Source: Actinomycetota bacterium (GTDB taxonomy: Bacteria; Actinomycetota; Thermoleophilia; UBA2241). Taken from it: DNA of 13,711 nucleotides. The notes below the pieces were generated by a model, which was given only the letters and a program-made list of their open reading frames with translations, did no database searches and was not told where the DNA came from. How positions within the stretch are numbered: the first letter of the stretch is position 1; each line of letters opens with the position of its first letter. The stretch covers positions 1 to 13,711 of the forward strand of contig PLTW01000220.1 in assembly GCA_003164655.1 (NCBI GenBank), read 5' to 3'. Positions 6,819-13,711 of the stretch are shown here, one piece after another. The translations under genes were made by a program, and so were the position numbers.

Positions 6819-7727
6819 TTACGCCGGCGTCACCTCAACGCCGTCCGTGCGTTCACCCATGGTCACCACCAGCACGCCGGCGACGATGATGAGCGCCCCG
6901 CCCATGAGGGTCCACGGCCCGGGCCACTCGCCGAGCAGCAGCAGCGCGTAGAACGGCGCGCTCAGCGGTTCCAGGTAGCCGAGGATCGACGAATGCTGCA
7001 CGCGGATGCGGCTCACACCCTCGGTCCACAGCGTGTAGGCGAGCGCTGTGCAGACCACGCCGAGCACGATCCCCACCACGATGTCGCGACCGGTCATGTG
7101 GCGGCCGGCGCCCACGGTCTGCCAGAGCGCCAGCGGCAGCAACACGACGCTGTTGATGCTCATCTCGCTGATCACGATGGTGACGGCGCCCACGCCGCGG
7201 TTGGTCAGATCCTTCACGATGATCTGAAAGGCGGCATAGCCGAGGCCCGAGACCGTGCCGGCGAGCAGGCCCAGCGCCGAGACGTGCGCGGCGTGGCCGG
7301 AGATGGTCGGCCACAGAATGGTGGCCAGGCCGGCGAGGGCGACGCCCAGCGCCACGTAGACGACGGGCTCGGTGCGTCCGCGGAAGACGCGCGGCGCCGC
7401 GACCGCCACCCAGACCGGCGCCATGAACTCGAGGAACATGCCGATCGAGACGTTGGTCTCGCGCAGCGCGACGAAGAACAGCAGCAGGGTCAGCGAGTCG
7501 ACCAGGCCCATGGCCAGCAGCCGCGTCGGTATGCCTGGCCGGCGCACGCCGGCCAGCGGCCGGCGGCGCGCGAAGACCGCGCCGAGCACGAGGCCGGCGG
7601 TGACGAAGCGCAGCACGAGCAGCCCGCTTTCGGGCGCCGTCGTGTAGTCCACGAGAGCGCCGATCGAGCCCATGATCAGGTACGACACCGAGACCATGAG
7701 ATAGCCCCGCGTTGTCGTGCTCGCCAT
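6819..7727 (-). CDS. EamA/DMT-family transporter, third of three
   Basis: A 302-residue, highly hydrophobic protein with about ten membrane segments in two EamA repeats. Typical family features are YLIMGSIGALVDY near the N-terminus, ETNVSIGMFLEFMAPVWVAV mid-protein, and ILGYLEPLSAPFYALLLLGE followed by GGALIIVAG near the end. Drug/metabolite transporters of this type usually export or import amino acids, amines or related metabolites; the substrate here is unknown. Its ATG (7725-7727) overlaps the TGA of the preceding transporter by one base (TGATG), which predicts translational coupling. It is a paralogue of the two upstream transporters, although its N-terminus (TTTRGY) only partly keeps their shared RLRGY start. 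Context suggests it moves a substrate, product or by-product of the neighbouring lysine/methylamine enzymes. Confidence 0.92.
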   Translation of the reverse strand: MASTTTRGYLMVSVSYLIMGSIGALVDYTTAPESGLLVLRFVTAGLVLGAVFARRRPLAGVRRPGIPTRLLAMGLVDSLTLLLFFVALRETNVSIGMFLEFMAPVWVAVAAPRVFRGRTEPVVYVALGVALAGLATILWPTISGHAAHVSALGLLAGTVSGLGYAAFQIIVKDLTNRGVGAVTIVISEMSINSVVLLPLALWQTVGAGRHMTGRDIVVGIVLGVVCTALAYTLWTEGVSRIRVQHSSILGYLEPLSAPFYALLLLGEWPGPWTLMGGALIIVAGVLVVTMGERTDGVEVTPA

Positions 7728-8662
7728 CAGTCGGCGTCGCCGCCAGTCGGGTCGGCCAGCGCCAGGCCCGGCAGCTCGGGCTCGCTCTCGGGCGCGCCGT
7801 AGCGCACCACGATCACGCCGGCGACGACGATGAACGCCCCGCCGACGACCGTCCAGATCGATGGCACCTGGCTCAGAAAGATCAGGGCGTACACCGGGGC
7901 GCTGACCGGCTCGACGTAGCCCAGGATCGCCGCCTGCTGCACCTTGATGTAGCGCATGCCGTCCATGGCCAGACTGAAGGTCAGCGCGGTGCAGACCACG
8001 CCCAGGAAGCCGGCGATGGCGAAGTTGCGCGCGGTAAAGTCGGCGGCGGGCGTCTGCAGCAGACCGAGCGGCAGCAACACGACGGCGGCCAGGACACTCA
8101 TCGCGAACACGATCGTGGTGGCGTGCACGCCGCGGCGGCGCAGCTGCTTGCCGCCGATCAGGTAGATCGTGTACATCAGGCCGGCAAGAACGGCGAAGGA
8201 CAGGCCGTAGGGCGTCAGCTGCACGCTCTGGCCGGTGAGCCCGGGCACCAGGATCAGAGCCATGCCGCCAAGCCCCACGCCCAGCGCCGCGTAGACGGCG
8301 GCCTCGGTGCGCCCGCCTTCGAGATGAGGCGCCACGAAGGCGACGTAGACCGGCGCGAGGTACGAGAGGAAGATGGCCACCGCCACGCCGGTCTGGCGGA
8401 TGGCGATGAAGTAGCTCACCAGATTGACCGCCAGGGCAACGCCGCAGACCAGCAGACGGATCGTCGTACCGCGGTCGGCAAACAGCGCCTTCCAGTCGCG
8501 GCGCATGGCGACCACCACGCCGAGCACGAGACCGGCGAAGACCATGCGCACGGCGACCAGCATGGTCGCCGGCATGGACGCGTAGGTGACGAACACGCCG
8601 ATCGAGCCGTTGATGAGACCGGCGCCGAGGGTCTCGCCGTAGCCTCGCAGGCGGCCGCTCAC
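7727..8662 (-). CDS. EamA/DMT-family transporter, second of three
   Basis: A 311-residue polytopic membrane protein with two EamA repeats and about ten hydrophobic segments. Key stretches are SGRLRGYGETLGAGLINGSI at the N-terminus, GVAVAIFLSYLAPVYVAFVA in repeat one, and ILGYVEPVSAPVYAL then GGAFIVVAG in repeat two. The C-terminal tail (ESEPELPGLALADPTGGDAD) is polar and probably cytoplasmic. The start is GTG at 8660-8662, overlapping the TGA of the upstream paralogue by four bases (GTGA). This start aligns with the RLRGY N-terminus of the first paralogue. Substrate not known. The strict overlaps on both sides mean the three transporters are probably made together. Confidence 0.9.
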   Translation of the reverse strand: MSGRLRGYGETLGAGLINGSIGVFVTYASMPATMLVAVRMVFAGLVLGVVVAMRRDWKALFADRGTTIRLLVCGVALAVNLVSYFIAIRQTGVAVAIFLSYLAPVYVAFVAPHLEGGRTEAAVYAALGVGLGGMALILVPGLTGQSVQLTPYGLSFAVLAGLMYTIYLIGGKQLRRRGVHATTIVFAMSVLAAVVLLPLGLLQTPAADFTARNFAIAGFLGVVCTALTFSLAMDGMRYIKVQQAAILGYVEPVSAPVYALIFLSQVPSIWTVVGGAFIVVAGVIVVRYGAPESEPELPGLALADPTGGDAD

Positions 8663-9582
8663 GCCGGCACCTCGGTCTCGGCCCGGCCCAGGGCGATGGC
8701 AAAGCAGCCGGCGCCGACGATCAGCGCCCCGCCCAGCCAAGTCGACAGCGGCGGCCGCTCGCCGACCAGCAGAAGCGCCCACACCGGCGCCGTGACCGGC
8801 TCGAGGTAGCCCAGGATGCCGGCGTGCTCGACCCTCACGAAGCGCAGGCCGTCGGTGAACAGGCTGAAGCACAGAGCGGTGTAGACGAGGCCCATGATCG
8901 CGACGATGCCGAGATCGCTCCAGGCGAGACGATAGTGGCCGGCCACGGTCTGCCAGACGGCCAGTGGTGTGACCACAGCGACGGTGCATACGCAGAAGAA
9001 CAGCGTGAACGTGGTGCCGCGAATGCTGGGCCCGACGCCCTTCATGAGCAGCAGCGCCGTGGCGTAAAAGCCGCCGGCGGCGATGCCGCAGGCCACGCCG
9101 GGCACGAGGTTCGACGAGCCCGACACGACAAGGCTCGGCACCACGATGAGCGCCATGCCGAGCGCCGCCACGGCTACGGCGACCATGTCGCTGCGCTCGC
9201 GGCGGGTGTGCAGCACCCACGGCGCGACCAGCGCAATGTAGACCGGCGCCATGTATTCGAGGGAGATGCCGATGGCGACGCCGGCCAGGCGGATCGCGGC
9301 GAAGTACAGCAGCAGTTCGCAGGCGACCGTGAAGCCGATCAGAACGAGCCGCCAAAAGCGGCCGGAGCGACGCACTTCGGCGACGCCGCCCGTGAAGAAG
9401 AACAGCGGCCCCAGCACGAGAGCGGCCAGCCCCATGCGCAACACGAGCAGCAGGCTGGCCGGCATCGTCGAGATCTGCAGCAGGGCGCCCGCGGTCCCCA
9501 GGATCAGCGACGCGCCGCCGATCTCGGCGTAGCCGCGCAGGCGTTTCTTGCCCGATGCCGGCGAGACCGTGTCAGTCGCCAC
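8659..9582 (-). CDS. EamA/DMT-family transporter, first of three
   Basis: A 307-residue membrane protein with two EamA repeats. A short polar N-terminus ends in KKRLRGYAEIGGASLILGTA. Later come GVAIGISLEYMAPVYIALVA and ILGYLEPVTAPVWALLLVGE with GGALIVGAG. The start is GTG at 9582, preceded by GAGGGG about eight bases upstream. It begins 27 bases after the stop of the RACo-like gene, so the transporter block is probably in the same transcript. The two downstream paralogues are about equally similar by eye, suggesting tandem duplication followed by divergence rather than recent copying. Substrate unknown; amino acids, methylated amines or a pathway intermediate are plausible. Confidence 0.92.
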   Translation of the reverse strand: MATDTVSPASGKKRLRGYAEIGGASLILGTAGALLQISTMPASLLLVLRMGLAALVLGPLFFFTGGVAEVRRSGRFWRLVLIGFTVACELLLYFAAIRLAGVAIGISLEYMAPVYIALVAPWVLHTRRERSDMVAVAVAALGMALIVVPSLVVSGSSNLVPGVACGIAAGGFYATALLLMKGVGPSIRGTTFTLFFCVCTVAVVTPLAVWQTVAGHYRLAWSDLGIVAIMGLVYTALCFSLFTDGLRFVRVEHAGILGYLEPVTAPVWALLLVGERPPLSTWLGGALIVGAGCFAIALGRAETEVPA

Positions 9583-9609
9583 GTGCGCACCCCTCTTGTC
9601 GCGAGCGCG

Positions 9610-11394
9610 TCAGACGAAGCCGAGCTCGCCGGTGAAGACCTCGTTGAAGCCCCGGTCGGTGGCCAGGTCGAGGAACTCGAGGCGGCCGGCCAGAGCGCTC
9701 ATCGCGCGCCGCTCATCGACGTCGATGAGCGCCATCTGGGCGCCCACCCCGGCCGCATTGCCCACAAACGCGACACGCTCCCGCGGCACCGCCGGCAGCA
9801 GGCCGATCGCCAGGGCGTTATCGACGTCGAGCTCGTTGCCGAAGGCGCCGGCCACCAGCACCTGGGCGATCTGCGCCGGCTCGAGCCCGGCCTCGGCGAG
9901 CAGCAGCTTGCAGCCGCTGGCGATGGCCGCCTTGGCGAGCTGCAGCGAGCGCACATCGTGCTGGGTGAAGACGATGTCGCCCTGCGGGCCCGCGGCGACG
10001 AGGTACTCCTGCCCGGGACCCGTGGCGCTGCGCCGCACGCGCCGGTGGGGCTGGAGGCGCCCCCCCGAGTCGACGATGCCGGCGGCGACAAGGCCGGCCA
10101 GCAGGTCGACGACGCCCGAACCGCAGATGCCCAGCGGTTCACGGCCGCCGATCGTGCGCACGTCGCGCGGCTCGCCGTCGGCGGCGATGGCGATGCGCTC
10201 AATCGCCCCCTCGACGGCCTTCATGCCGCAGGTGATCTGATAGCCCTCGAAGGCCGGCCCAGAGGCGCAGCTCGTCACGCGGATGCGGCCGTCGTGGACC
10301 AGGGCGATCTCGGTGTTGGTGCCGATGTCGATGGCCAGCGATGGCGCGGCCGCCTGGGCCAGGCGCGTAGCCGTGATGACGGCCAGGCAGTCCGAGCCCA
10401 CAAAGCCGGCGATCGGCGGCGGAAAGTGCACACCGGCCTCGGGGTTCACGGCCAGGCCGAGCTCAACGGCGCGCAGAGTCAGCGGCGCGGCCACCGCCGG
10501 CGCAAAGGGCGCACCGCCCAACCCGACCGGTGAGATGCCGAGGGCCAGGTGGTGCATGGCCGTGTTGCCGACCACCGTCAGATCGTAGATATGGCGCGCC
10601 GCGAGCCCCTGGCGCGCGCAGAGCCTGGCGAGCAGTTCGTTCACGCCGCCGCGGGCGGCCCGGCGAAGATCGTCGAGGCGGCCGCTGTGGATGGCCTGAG
10701 TGAGGCGCGTGATGACGTCTTCGCCAAAGCGCATCTGCGGGTTCTCGAGCGCCTCCTGGTCGATCTGCCGGCCGCTTTGCAGATCGAACAGATACGCGAT
10801 GATCTTGGAGGTGCCGATGTCGACGGCCGCGCCGCAGGCGCGGCCGTCGGTGTCGGGCGGTTCGACGTCGATCGGGCGCCCTTCGTACCGGGTGACGATG
10901 GCGCGAAAGCCGCCGTCGCGCAGCGTCTGGGGCAAACGCCGCAGCACGCCGAGCGGCAGCTCCGTCGCACCCAGCGCGTTCAGCAGGCGCTCGCTGTCGG
11001 CGCGCGCGTCGGCCAGAGTCGGCAGCTCGAGCGCGACCGGTTCGCGCACGACGGCCGGGTGCGGCTCGCCGGGGTGCAGCCGCGACGTCGTGAGGATCTG
11101 GCGGCGGCCCTGGGTGGCGCGCACCTCTATGCTGACGCGCTCCGCAAGCGGCGTCGTCTGGCAGGCCAGTCGCCAGCCCTGGGCCAGCTTGCTTGCCGGG
11201 ACCTTGCCGCGCTCGATCTCGTTGGGCTCGCTGAAGGCGCCGGCCCCGGTGCGCACCAGGCACTTGCCGCAGGTCCCGCGCCCGGCGCAGTCGACCGGCA
11301 CGTCGACCGCGCCGCTCGTGACGACGCCCAGCAGCGTCTCGCCGTCGGGGATCTCTACCGTCACACCAATCGGCTCGACGAATACCAGGGTCAC
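9610..11394 (-). CDS. RACo-like reductive activator of corrinoid proteins ([2Fe-2S] plus ASKHA ATPase)
   Basis: A 594-residue soluble protein. The N-terminal ferredoxin-like domain (1-about 92) has Cys36, Cys42, Cys45 (CAGRGTCGKC) and Cys78, a plant-type [2Fe-2S] set. After a linker, the ASKHA region begins at GAAVDIGTSKIIAYL (188-202) and repeats the nucleotide-binding pattern at LAIDIGTNTEIAL (353-365). GLGICGSG-type glycines follow (LGICGSGVVD, 421-430), with VLVAGAFGNELD near the C-terminus. Family role: ATP-driven reduction of inactive Co(II) corrinoid to Co(I), rescuing corrinoid-dependent methyltransferase systems. This fits the MttB-family gene upstream. The start is GTG at 11394 with GAGAGAGG five bases upstream. 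A 15-bp hairpin lies between it and kamA. The cognate corrinoid protein is not in the window and may lie beyond 13711. The C-terminal domain would also match DUF4445. Confidence 0.93.
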   Translation of the reverse strand: MTLVFVEPIGVTVEIPDGETLLGVVTSGAVDVPVDCAGRGTCGKCLVRTGAGAFSEPNEIERGKVPASKLAQGWRLACQTTPLAERVSIEVRATQGRRQILTTSRLHPGEPHPAVVREPVALELPTLADARADSERLLNALGATELPLGVLRRLPQTLRDGGFRAIVTRYEGRPIDVEPPDTDGRACGAAVDIGTSKIIAYLFDLQSGRQIDQEALENPQMRFGEDVITRLTQAIHSGRLDDLRRAARGGVNELLARLCARQGLAARHIYDLTVVGNTAMHHLALGISPVGLGGAPFAPAVAAPLTLRAVELGLAVNPEAGVHFPPPIAGFVGSDCLAVITATRLAQAAAPSLAIDIGTNTEIALVHDGRIRVTSCASGPAFEGYQITCGMKAVEGAIERIAIAADGEPRDVRTIGGREPLGICGSGVVDLLAGLVAAGIVDSGGRLQPHRRVRRSATGPGQEYLVAAGPQGDIVFTQHDVRSLQLAKAAIASGCKLLLAEAGLEPAQIAQVLVAGAFGNELDVDNALAIGLLPAVPRERVAFVGNAAGVGAQMALIDVDERRAMSALAGRLEFLDLATDRGFNEVFTGELGFV

Positions 11395-11414
11395 TTGCGC
11401 CTCTCTCGCTGACG

Positions 11415-11447
11415 GGGCGGGCGGCGGCCTGCGGCCGCCGCCCGCCC
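11415..11447 (-). promoter_or_regulatory. 15-bp perfect GC hairpin between kamA and the RACo-like gene
   Basis: Arms 11415-11429 and 11433-11447 pair perfectly over 15 bp around a TGC loop. The element lies about eight bases before the GAGAGAGG ribosome site of the RACo-like gene and about 60 bases after the kamA stop. No U-tract follows. It may be a partial terminator, an RNA-processing or stability stem, or a dispersed palindromic repeat: its central 21 bases equal those of the hairpin at 4529-4565. Confidence 0.5.
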
Positions 11448-11484
11448 GCGCTCTTGGTTATTCAGTCCTTCGTCGCGCGCCCCG

Positions 11485-11500
11485 CGGGTCGTGGGACCCG
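11485..11500 (-). other. Small stem-loop just after the kamA stop
   Basis: CGGGTC (11485-11490) and GACCCG (11495-11500) form a 6-bp stem with a GTGG loop, six bases past the kamA stop codon. It is a weak candidate for a terminator or processing site; no U-tract is present. Confidence 0.25.
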
Positions 11501-11506
11501 GCCGGA

Positions 11507-12793
11507 CTAGTCCTGCATGCGCGCCTTGCGGTCGGCGACCTTCTTGAGGCGCTCGTCCCAGACTTCGCTGAGCGTGGGGCCGTGCTCGTCGAACATGCCG
11601 GCCACGCCCAGCCGCTGACGGTGCGCCTCGCAATCGGGGCAATGACATTCGGGCGCGACGTAGTCGTCGGGCTCGGTGTATTTGCTGATCACGCCTTCGT
11701 AGTTGCGCAGGATCACCTCGCCGGGGGCCTGCGAGATCAGGTACTGCGGCATCACCGGGGTTTTGCCGCCGCCGCCGATGGCGTCGATGATGTAGGTCGG
11801 CACGGCGAAACCGGTGGTGTGGCCGCGCAGGCTTTCGGCGATCTCGATGCCCTTGGCCACGCTCGTGCGGAAGTGCGCGGTGCCCTCGGCCAGGTCGCAC
11901 TGGTAGAAGTAGTAGGGCTTGACGCGCGCCGCCACCAGCTTGTGGCACAGACGCTTCATGACATTGGCGCAGTCGTTGACGCCGCGCATGAGCACAGTCT
12001 GATTGCCCAGCGGGATGCCGGCGTCGGCCAGCATGGCGCACGCCCTGATCGAGTCCTCGGTGAACTCTTTGGGGTGGTTGAAGTGGGTGTTGAAGTACAG
12101 CGGGTGGTACTTCTTGAGCATGTTGCACAACTCGGGGGTGATGCGCTGCGGGCAGACGACCGGCACGCGTGAGCCGAGGCGGACGATCTCGACGTGGTCG
12201 ATGGCCCGCACGCGGGCGAGGATCTCCTCGAGCTTGTCGTCGGCAAGAACGAGCGGGTCGCCGCCGCTGATCAGCACGTCGCGCACCTCGGGCGAGCGCT
12301 CGATGTACTTGATGGCGTTGTCGATCTCGCTCTTGGCCACGAAATCCTCGGTGCCGCCGACGAGGCGCCGCCGCGTGCAGTGGCGGCAGTACATCGAACA
12401 CATCTCGGTGACCACGAACAGCACGCGATCGGGGTAGCGGTGCGTGATGCGCGGGGTCGGTGAGTCGAAGTCCTCGGAGACAGCGTCCTTCAAGTCTTCG
12501 GGGCGTACCAGGAGCTCGGCCGGCGTGGGCACGGCCTGCATGCGCACCGGGCAATGCGGATCGTCCGGGTCCATGAGCGAGGCGTAGTAGGGCGTGACCG
12601 ACACGCGGAACTTGCCCATGCAGGCCTCGAGGTCGGCGCGCTGTTCGGCGGTCAGGTTGAGCACCTGCTCGAAGTCGGCGACCGTGGTCAGCCGGTTGGC
12701 GAGCTGCCAGCGGTAGTCGTTCCACTGGTCCGCGGACACGTCCGTAAAGCGCGGGATGTCTTTCCAGTGTCTGGTCTTCGTCTCCGTGGTCAT
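11507..12793 (-). CDS. kamA: Lysine 2,3-aminomutase (radical SAM, PLP)
   Basis: A 428-residue enzyme interconverting L-lysine and L-beta-lysine. The radical SAM cluster motif CSMYCRHC holds Cys132, Cys136 and Cys139, followed by TRRR. The PLP lysine is Lys344 in GGGGKTPV. Asp300 (YQCDL) and Asp337 (IIDAIGG) match the two aspartates that bind the side-chain amino group of lysine in the clostridial enzyme. Cys252 and the C-terminal Cys383, Cys385 and Cys388 match its structural zinc site. This argues for true lysine specificity rather than glutamate 2,3-aminomutase or the EpmB branch. ATG at 12793 is preceded by AAGGAG (12799-12804) at a five-base spacing. It lies 142 bases after the methyltransferase stop and 112 bases before the RACo-like gene. 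Beta-lysine can be a fermentation intermediate or a precursor of the osmolyte N6-acetyl-beta-lysine; the kce gene in the cluster favours catabolism. Confidence 0.97.
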   Translation of the reverse strand: MTTETKTRHWKDIPRFTDVSADQWNDYRWQLANRLTTVADFEQVLNLTAEQRADLEACMGKFRVSVTPYYASLMDPDDPHCPVRMQAVPTPAELLVRPEDLKDAVSEDFDSPTPRITHRYPDRVLFVVTEMCSMYCRHCTRRRLVGGTEDFVAKSEIDNAIKYIERSPEVRDVLISGGDPLVLADDKLEEILARVRAIDHVEIVRLGSRVPVVCPQRITPELCNMLKKYHPLYFNTHFNHPKEFTEDSIRACAMLADAGIPLGNQTVLMRGVNDCANVMKRLCHKLVAARVKPYYFYQCDLAEGTAHFRTSVAKGIEIAESLRGHTTGFAVPTYIIDAIGGGGKTPVMPQYLISQAPGEVILRNYEGVISKYTEPDDYVAPECHCPDCEAHRQRLGVAGMFDEHGPTLSEVWDERLKKVADRKARMQD

Positions 12794-12798
12794 GTCGT

Positions 12799-12804
12799 CT
12801 CCTT
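12799..12804 (-). promoter_or_regulatory. Ribosome binding site of kamA
   Basis: AAGGAG on the minus strand lies five bases before the ATG at 12793 and fixes that start. The rest of the 142-base gap (12794-12935) shows only small GC stems, such as CGGCCG/CGGCCG around 12880-12895, and no clear promoter. Confidence 0.75.
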
Positions 12805-12935
12805 CTCGCGGCGCCCCCCGGCGATCCGCGCTCTGGCCTGCGGTTGCCGACCGGCCTCGCGGCTGCGAGACCCGGCGGCCGAGGACGGCCGGCGCTCGAC
12901 ACGCGCCGCCGCCCGCACAGTGCGAATCGCGACGA

Positions 12936-13711
12936 TCACAATCCCGCCGTAGCGATGATACGCCGAAGCGTCTCGCGGGTCTCGGCGCCGAGCGGCGGCG
13001 CCTCGTGGCCGGCGACCAGGGCGCCGGCCAGCTCCGCCGCCCGCTCCGGCGCGCCGCGCCGGCCCTCGCGCCGCCACACGTCGTAGGCGCTGCGGTCGAA
13101 CAGGCGAGGCTGCCAGACGTCTCTCAGGTGGCGCCGGGTGTGCTTCTGGGAGAGCGCGTTACCGCCGATCCCGACCGCCGCGATCGTCTCGCGAGCAAGG
13201 GTCTCGTCGTCGACCGTGATGCCGGCGCCGACCGCGGCCACGTTCGACCAGGTCTCGGCGTCGAGCACGAGCTGCGCCGGCGAATAGGCGCGGCCACCGT
13301 CCGTGTGGCCGGCGACGGCCAGAAACGCCGCTCCGCCGAGCGCCGCGGCCAGGGCAAAGAACGTGCCGTCGGCGGCCGCGAGCCATTCGTCGGCGGCCGG
13401 GCGTGTCGGCGGAAAGCCGGCGGCGATGGGCAGGCCGGCATGCGCCGCAAGCTGCGCAAGCTGGGTGAAGGTGGCGACGCCGGCCGGCCCCAGGCCGAAG
13501 CCCGGCGCGTGCTCCTCGACGGCGGCCGGCAGCGCCGGCGCCAGGTAGGGTGAGCCCGGCGCCGCGAGCTGCTGGACGGTACAGGCGGCAAGCGTGGCCG
13601 CGTGGACGGCGGCCAGCGCCGCCTCCCGGCTCGCCGGGCGCTCGCCGCCCAGCACCGGCTGGGCGAGAAACCCGCAGGCCAGACCGCCGCGCGCGCAGGC
13701 CAGCAGTGGGT
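12936..13711 (-). CDS. MttB-family corrinoid methyltransferase, non-pyrrolysine type (N-terminus outside window)
   Basis: The reverse strand is open from the window edge to TGA at 12936-12938, giving 257 residues, about the C-terminal half of a roughly 480-500-residue protein. MttB-family features are VLGGERPAS near the visible start, QLAAPGSPYL, an SPAQLVLDAETW stretch, VDDETLARETI, VGIGGNALSQKHTRRHLRDVW, then LFDRSAYDVWRREG. The TIM-barrel family transfers a methyl group from a quaternary amine to a Co(I) corrinoid protein. The pyrrolysine of true trimethylamine methyltransferase would lie within this half, but no in-frame TAG is present, so this is a non-Pyl homologue. Such homologues use glycine betaine, proline betaine, carnitine or gamma-butyrobetaine. 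A RACo-like activator two genes downstream supports an active corrinoid system. The GTG at 13655 lies inside the conserved domain and is not the start. The exact substrate cannot be read from this fragment. Confidence 0.88.
   Translation of the reverse strand, partial: PLLACARGGLACGFLAQPVLGGERPASREAALAAVHAATLAACTVQQLAAPGSPYLAPALPAAVEEHAPGFGLGPAGVATFTQLAQLAAHAGLPIAAGFPPTRPAADEWLAAADGTFFALAAALGGAAFLAVAGHTDGGRAYSPAQLVLDAETWSNVAAVGAGITVDDETLARETIAAVGIGGNALSQKHTRRHLRDVWQPRLFDRSAYDVWRREGRRGAPERAAELAGALVAGHEAPPLGAETRETLRRIIATAGL

Noticed and set aside
6819..8702. A 627-codon reading frame as a single transporter
   Set aside because: Only the last 302 codons, from ATG 7727, show EamA features; the preceding part is the antisense-like shadow of the upstream paralogue.
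7727..9355. Possible fusion of two EamA transporters in one 542-codon frame
   Set aside because: The frame of the second transporter simply stays open upstream through the first one out of frame. The first transporter's motifs are in a different frame and end at TGA 8659-8661, so these are two overlapping genes, not a fusion.
8824..10533. Plus-strand open frame of 569 codons
   Set aside because: It is antisense to the EamA and RACo-like genes, both of which have clear family motifs; composition again indicates a shadow.
11507..12793. EpmB or glutamate 2,3-aminomutase instead of KamA
   Set aside because: The length of 428 residues, both lysine-binding aspartates and the C-terminal zinc cysteines fit KamA better than either alternative.

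Overview
The window is very GC-rich DNA with gene ends packed tightly together. Codon third positions are strongly G/C, GTG starts are frequent, and long open frames appear antisense to almost every real gene. I judge 11 protein genes to be real, two of them cut by the window ends. The gene set is a UPF0182 membrane protein, a STAS anti-anti-sigma factor, a GAF-GAF-GGDEF regulator, anaerobic-type radical and corrinoid enzymes, and EamA transporters. This fits a deep-branching high-GC Gram-positive (Actinomycetota, for example Thermoleophilia-like) or possibly a Chloroflexota lineage. That assignment is inference; there is no rRNA or tRNA to settle it.

Layout. Positions 1-4419 look like housekeeping and signalling. 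The N-terminal two thirds of a UPF0182 protein lies on the minus strand, apparently with a leaderless promoter. A small STAS protein is divergent from it on the plus strand. It converges on a long diguanylate cyclase gene (minus) across a small hairpin. Positions 4529-13711 form a catabolic island, all on the minus strand. In transcription order, right to left, it holds an MttB-family corrinoid methyltransferase (partial), lysine 2,3-aminomutase (kamA), a RACo-like corrinoid-activation protein, three tandem translationally coupled EamA/DMT transporters, a class III aminotransferase, and a Kce/BKACE beta-keto acid cleavage enzyme. The island ends in a 17-bp GC hairpin directly after the kce stop.

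How the genes may work together (inference). KamA makes beta-lysine. The classical fermentation route would then need beta-lysine 5,6-aminomutase and a dehydrogenase before Kce, and neither is in the window. A class III aminotransferase sits next to kce instead. If it removes the 3-amino group, the product is 3-keto-6-aminohexanoate. Kce plus acetyl-CoA would cleave this to 4-aminobutyryl-CoA and acetoacetate. The same chemistry on N6-trimethyllysine would give gamma-butyrobetainyl-CoA, and gamma-butyrobetaine is a known type of substrate for non-pyrrolysine MttB homologues. That would explain why a corrinoid demethylase and its reductive activator flank kamA. This possible lysine/methyl-lysine to (methyl)aminobutyrate module is the main item worth testing.

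I see no CRISPR array, insertion sequence, tRNA, rRNA or recombination site. No gap between genes exceeds 300 bases. The largest are 1707-1888 (divergent promoter region), 4420-4567 (hairpins and the GGDEF promoter region), 11395-11506 (two hairpins) and 12794-12935 (kamA leader and ribosome site).
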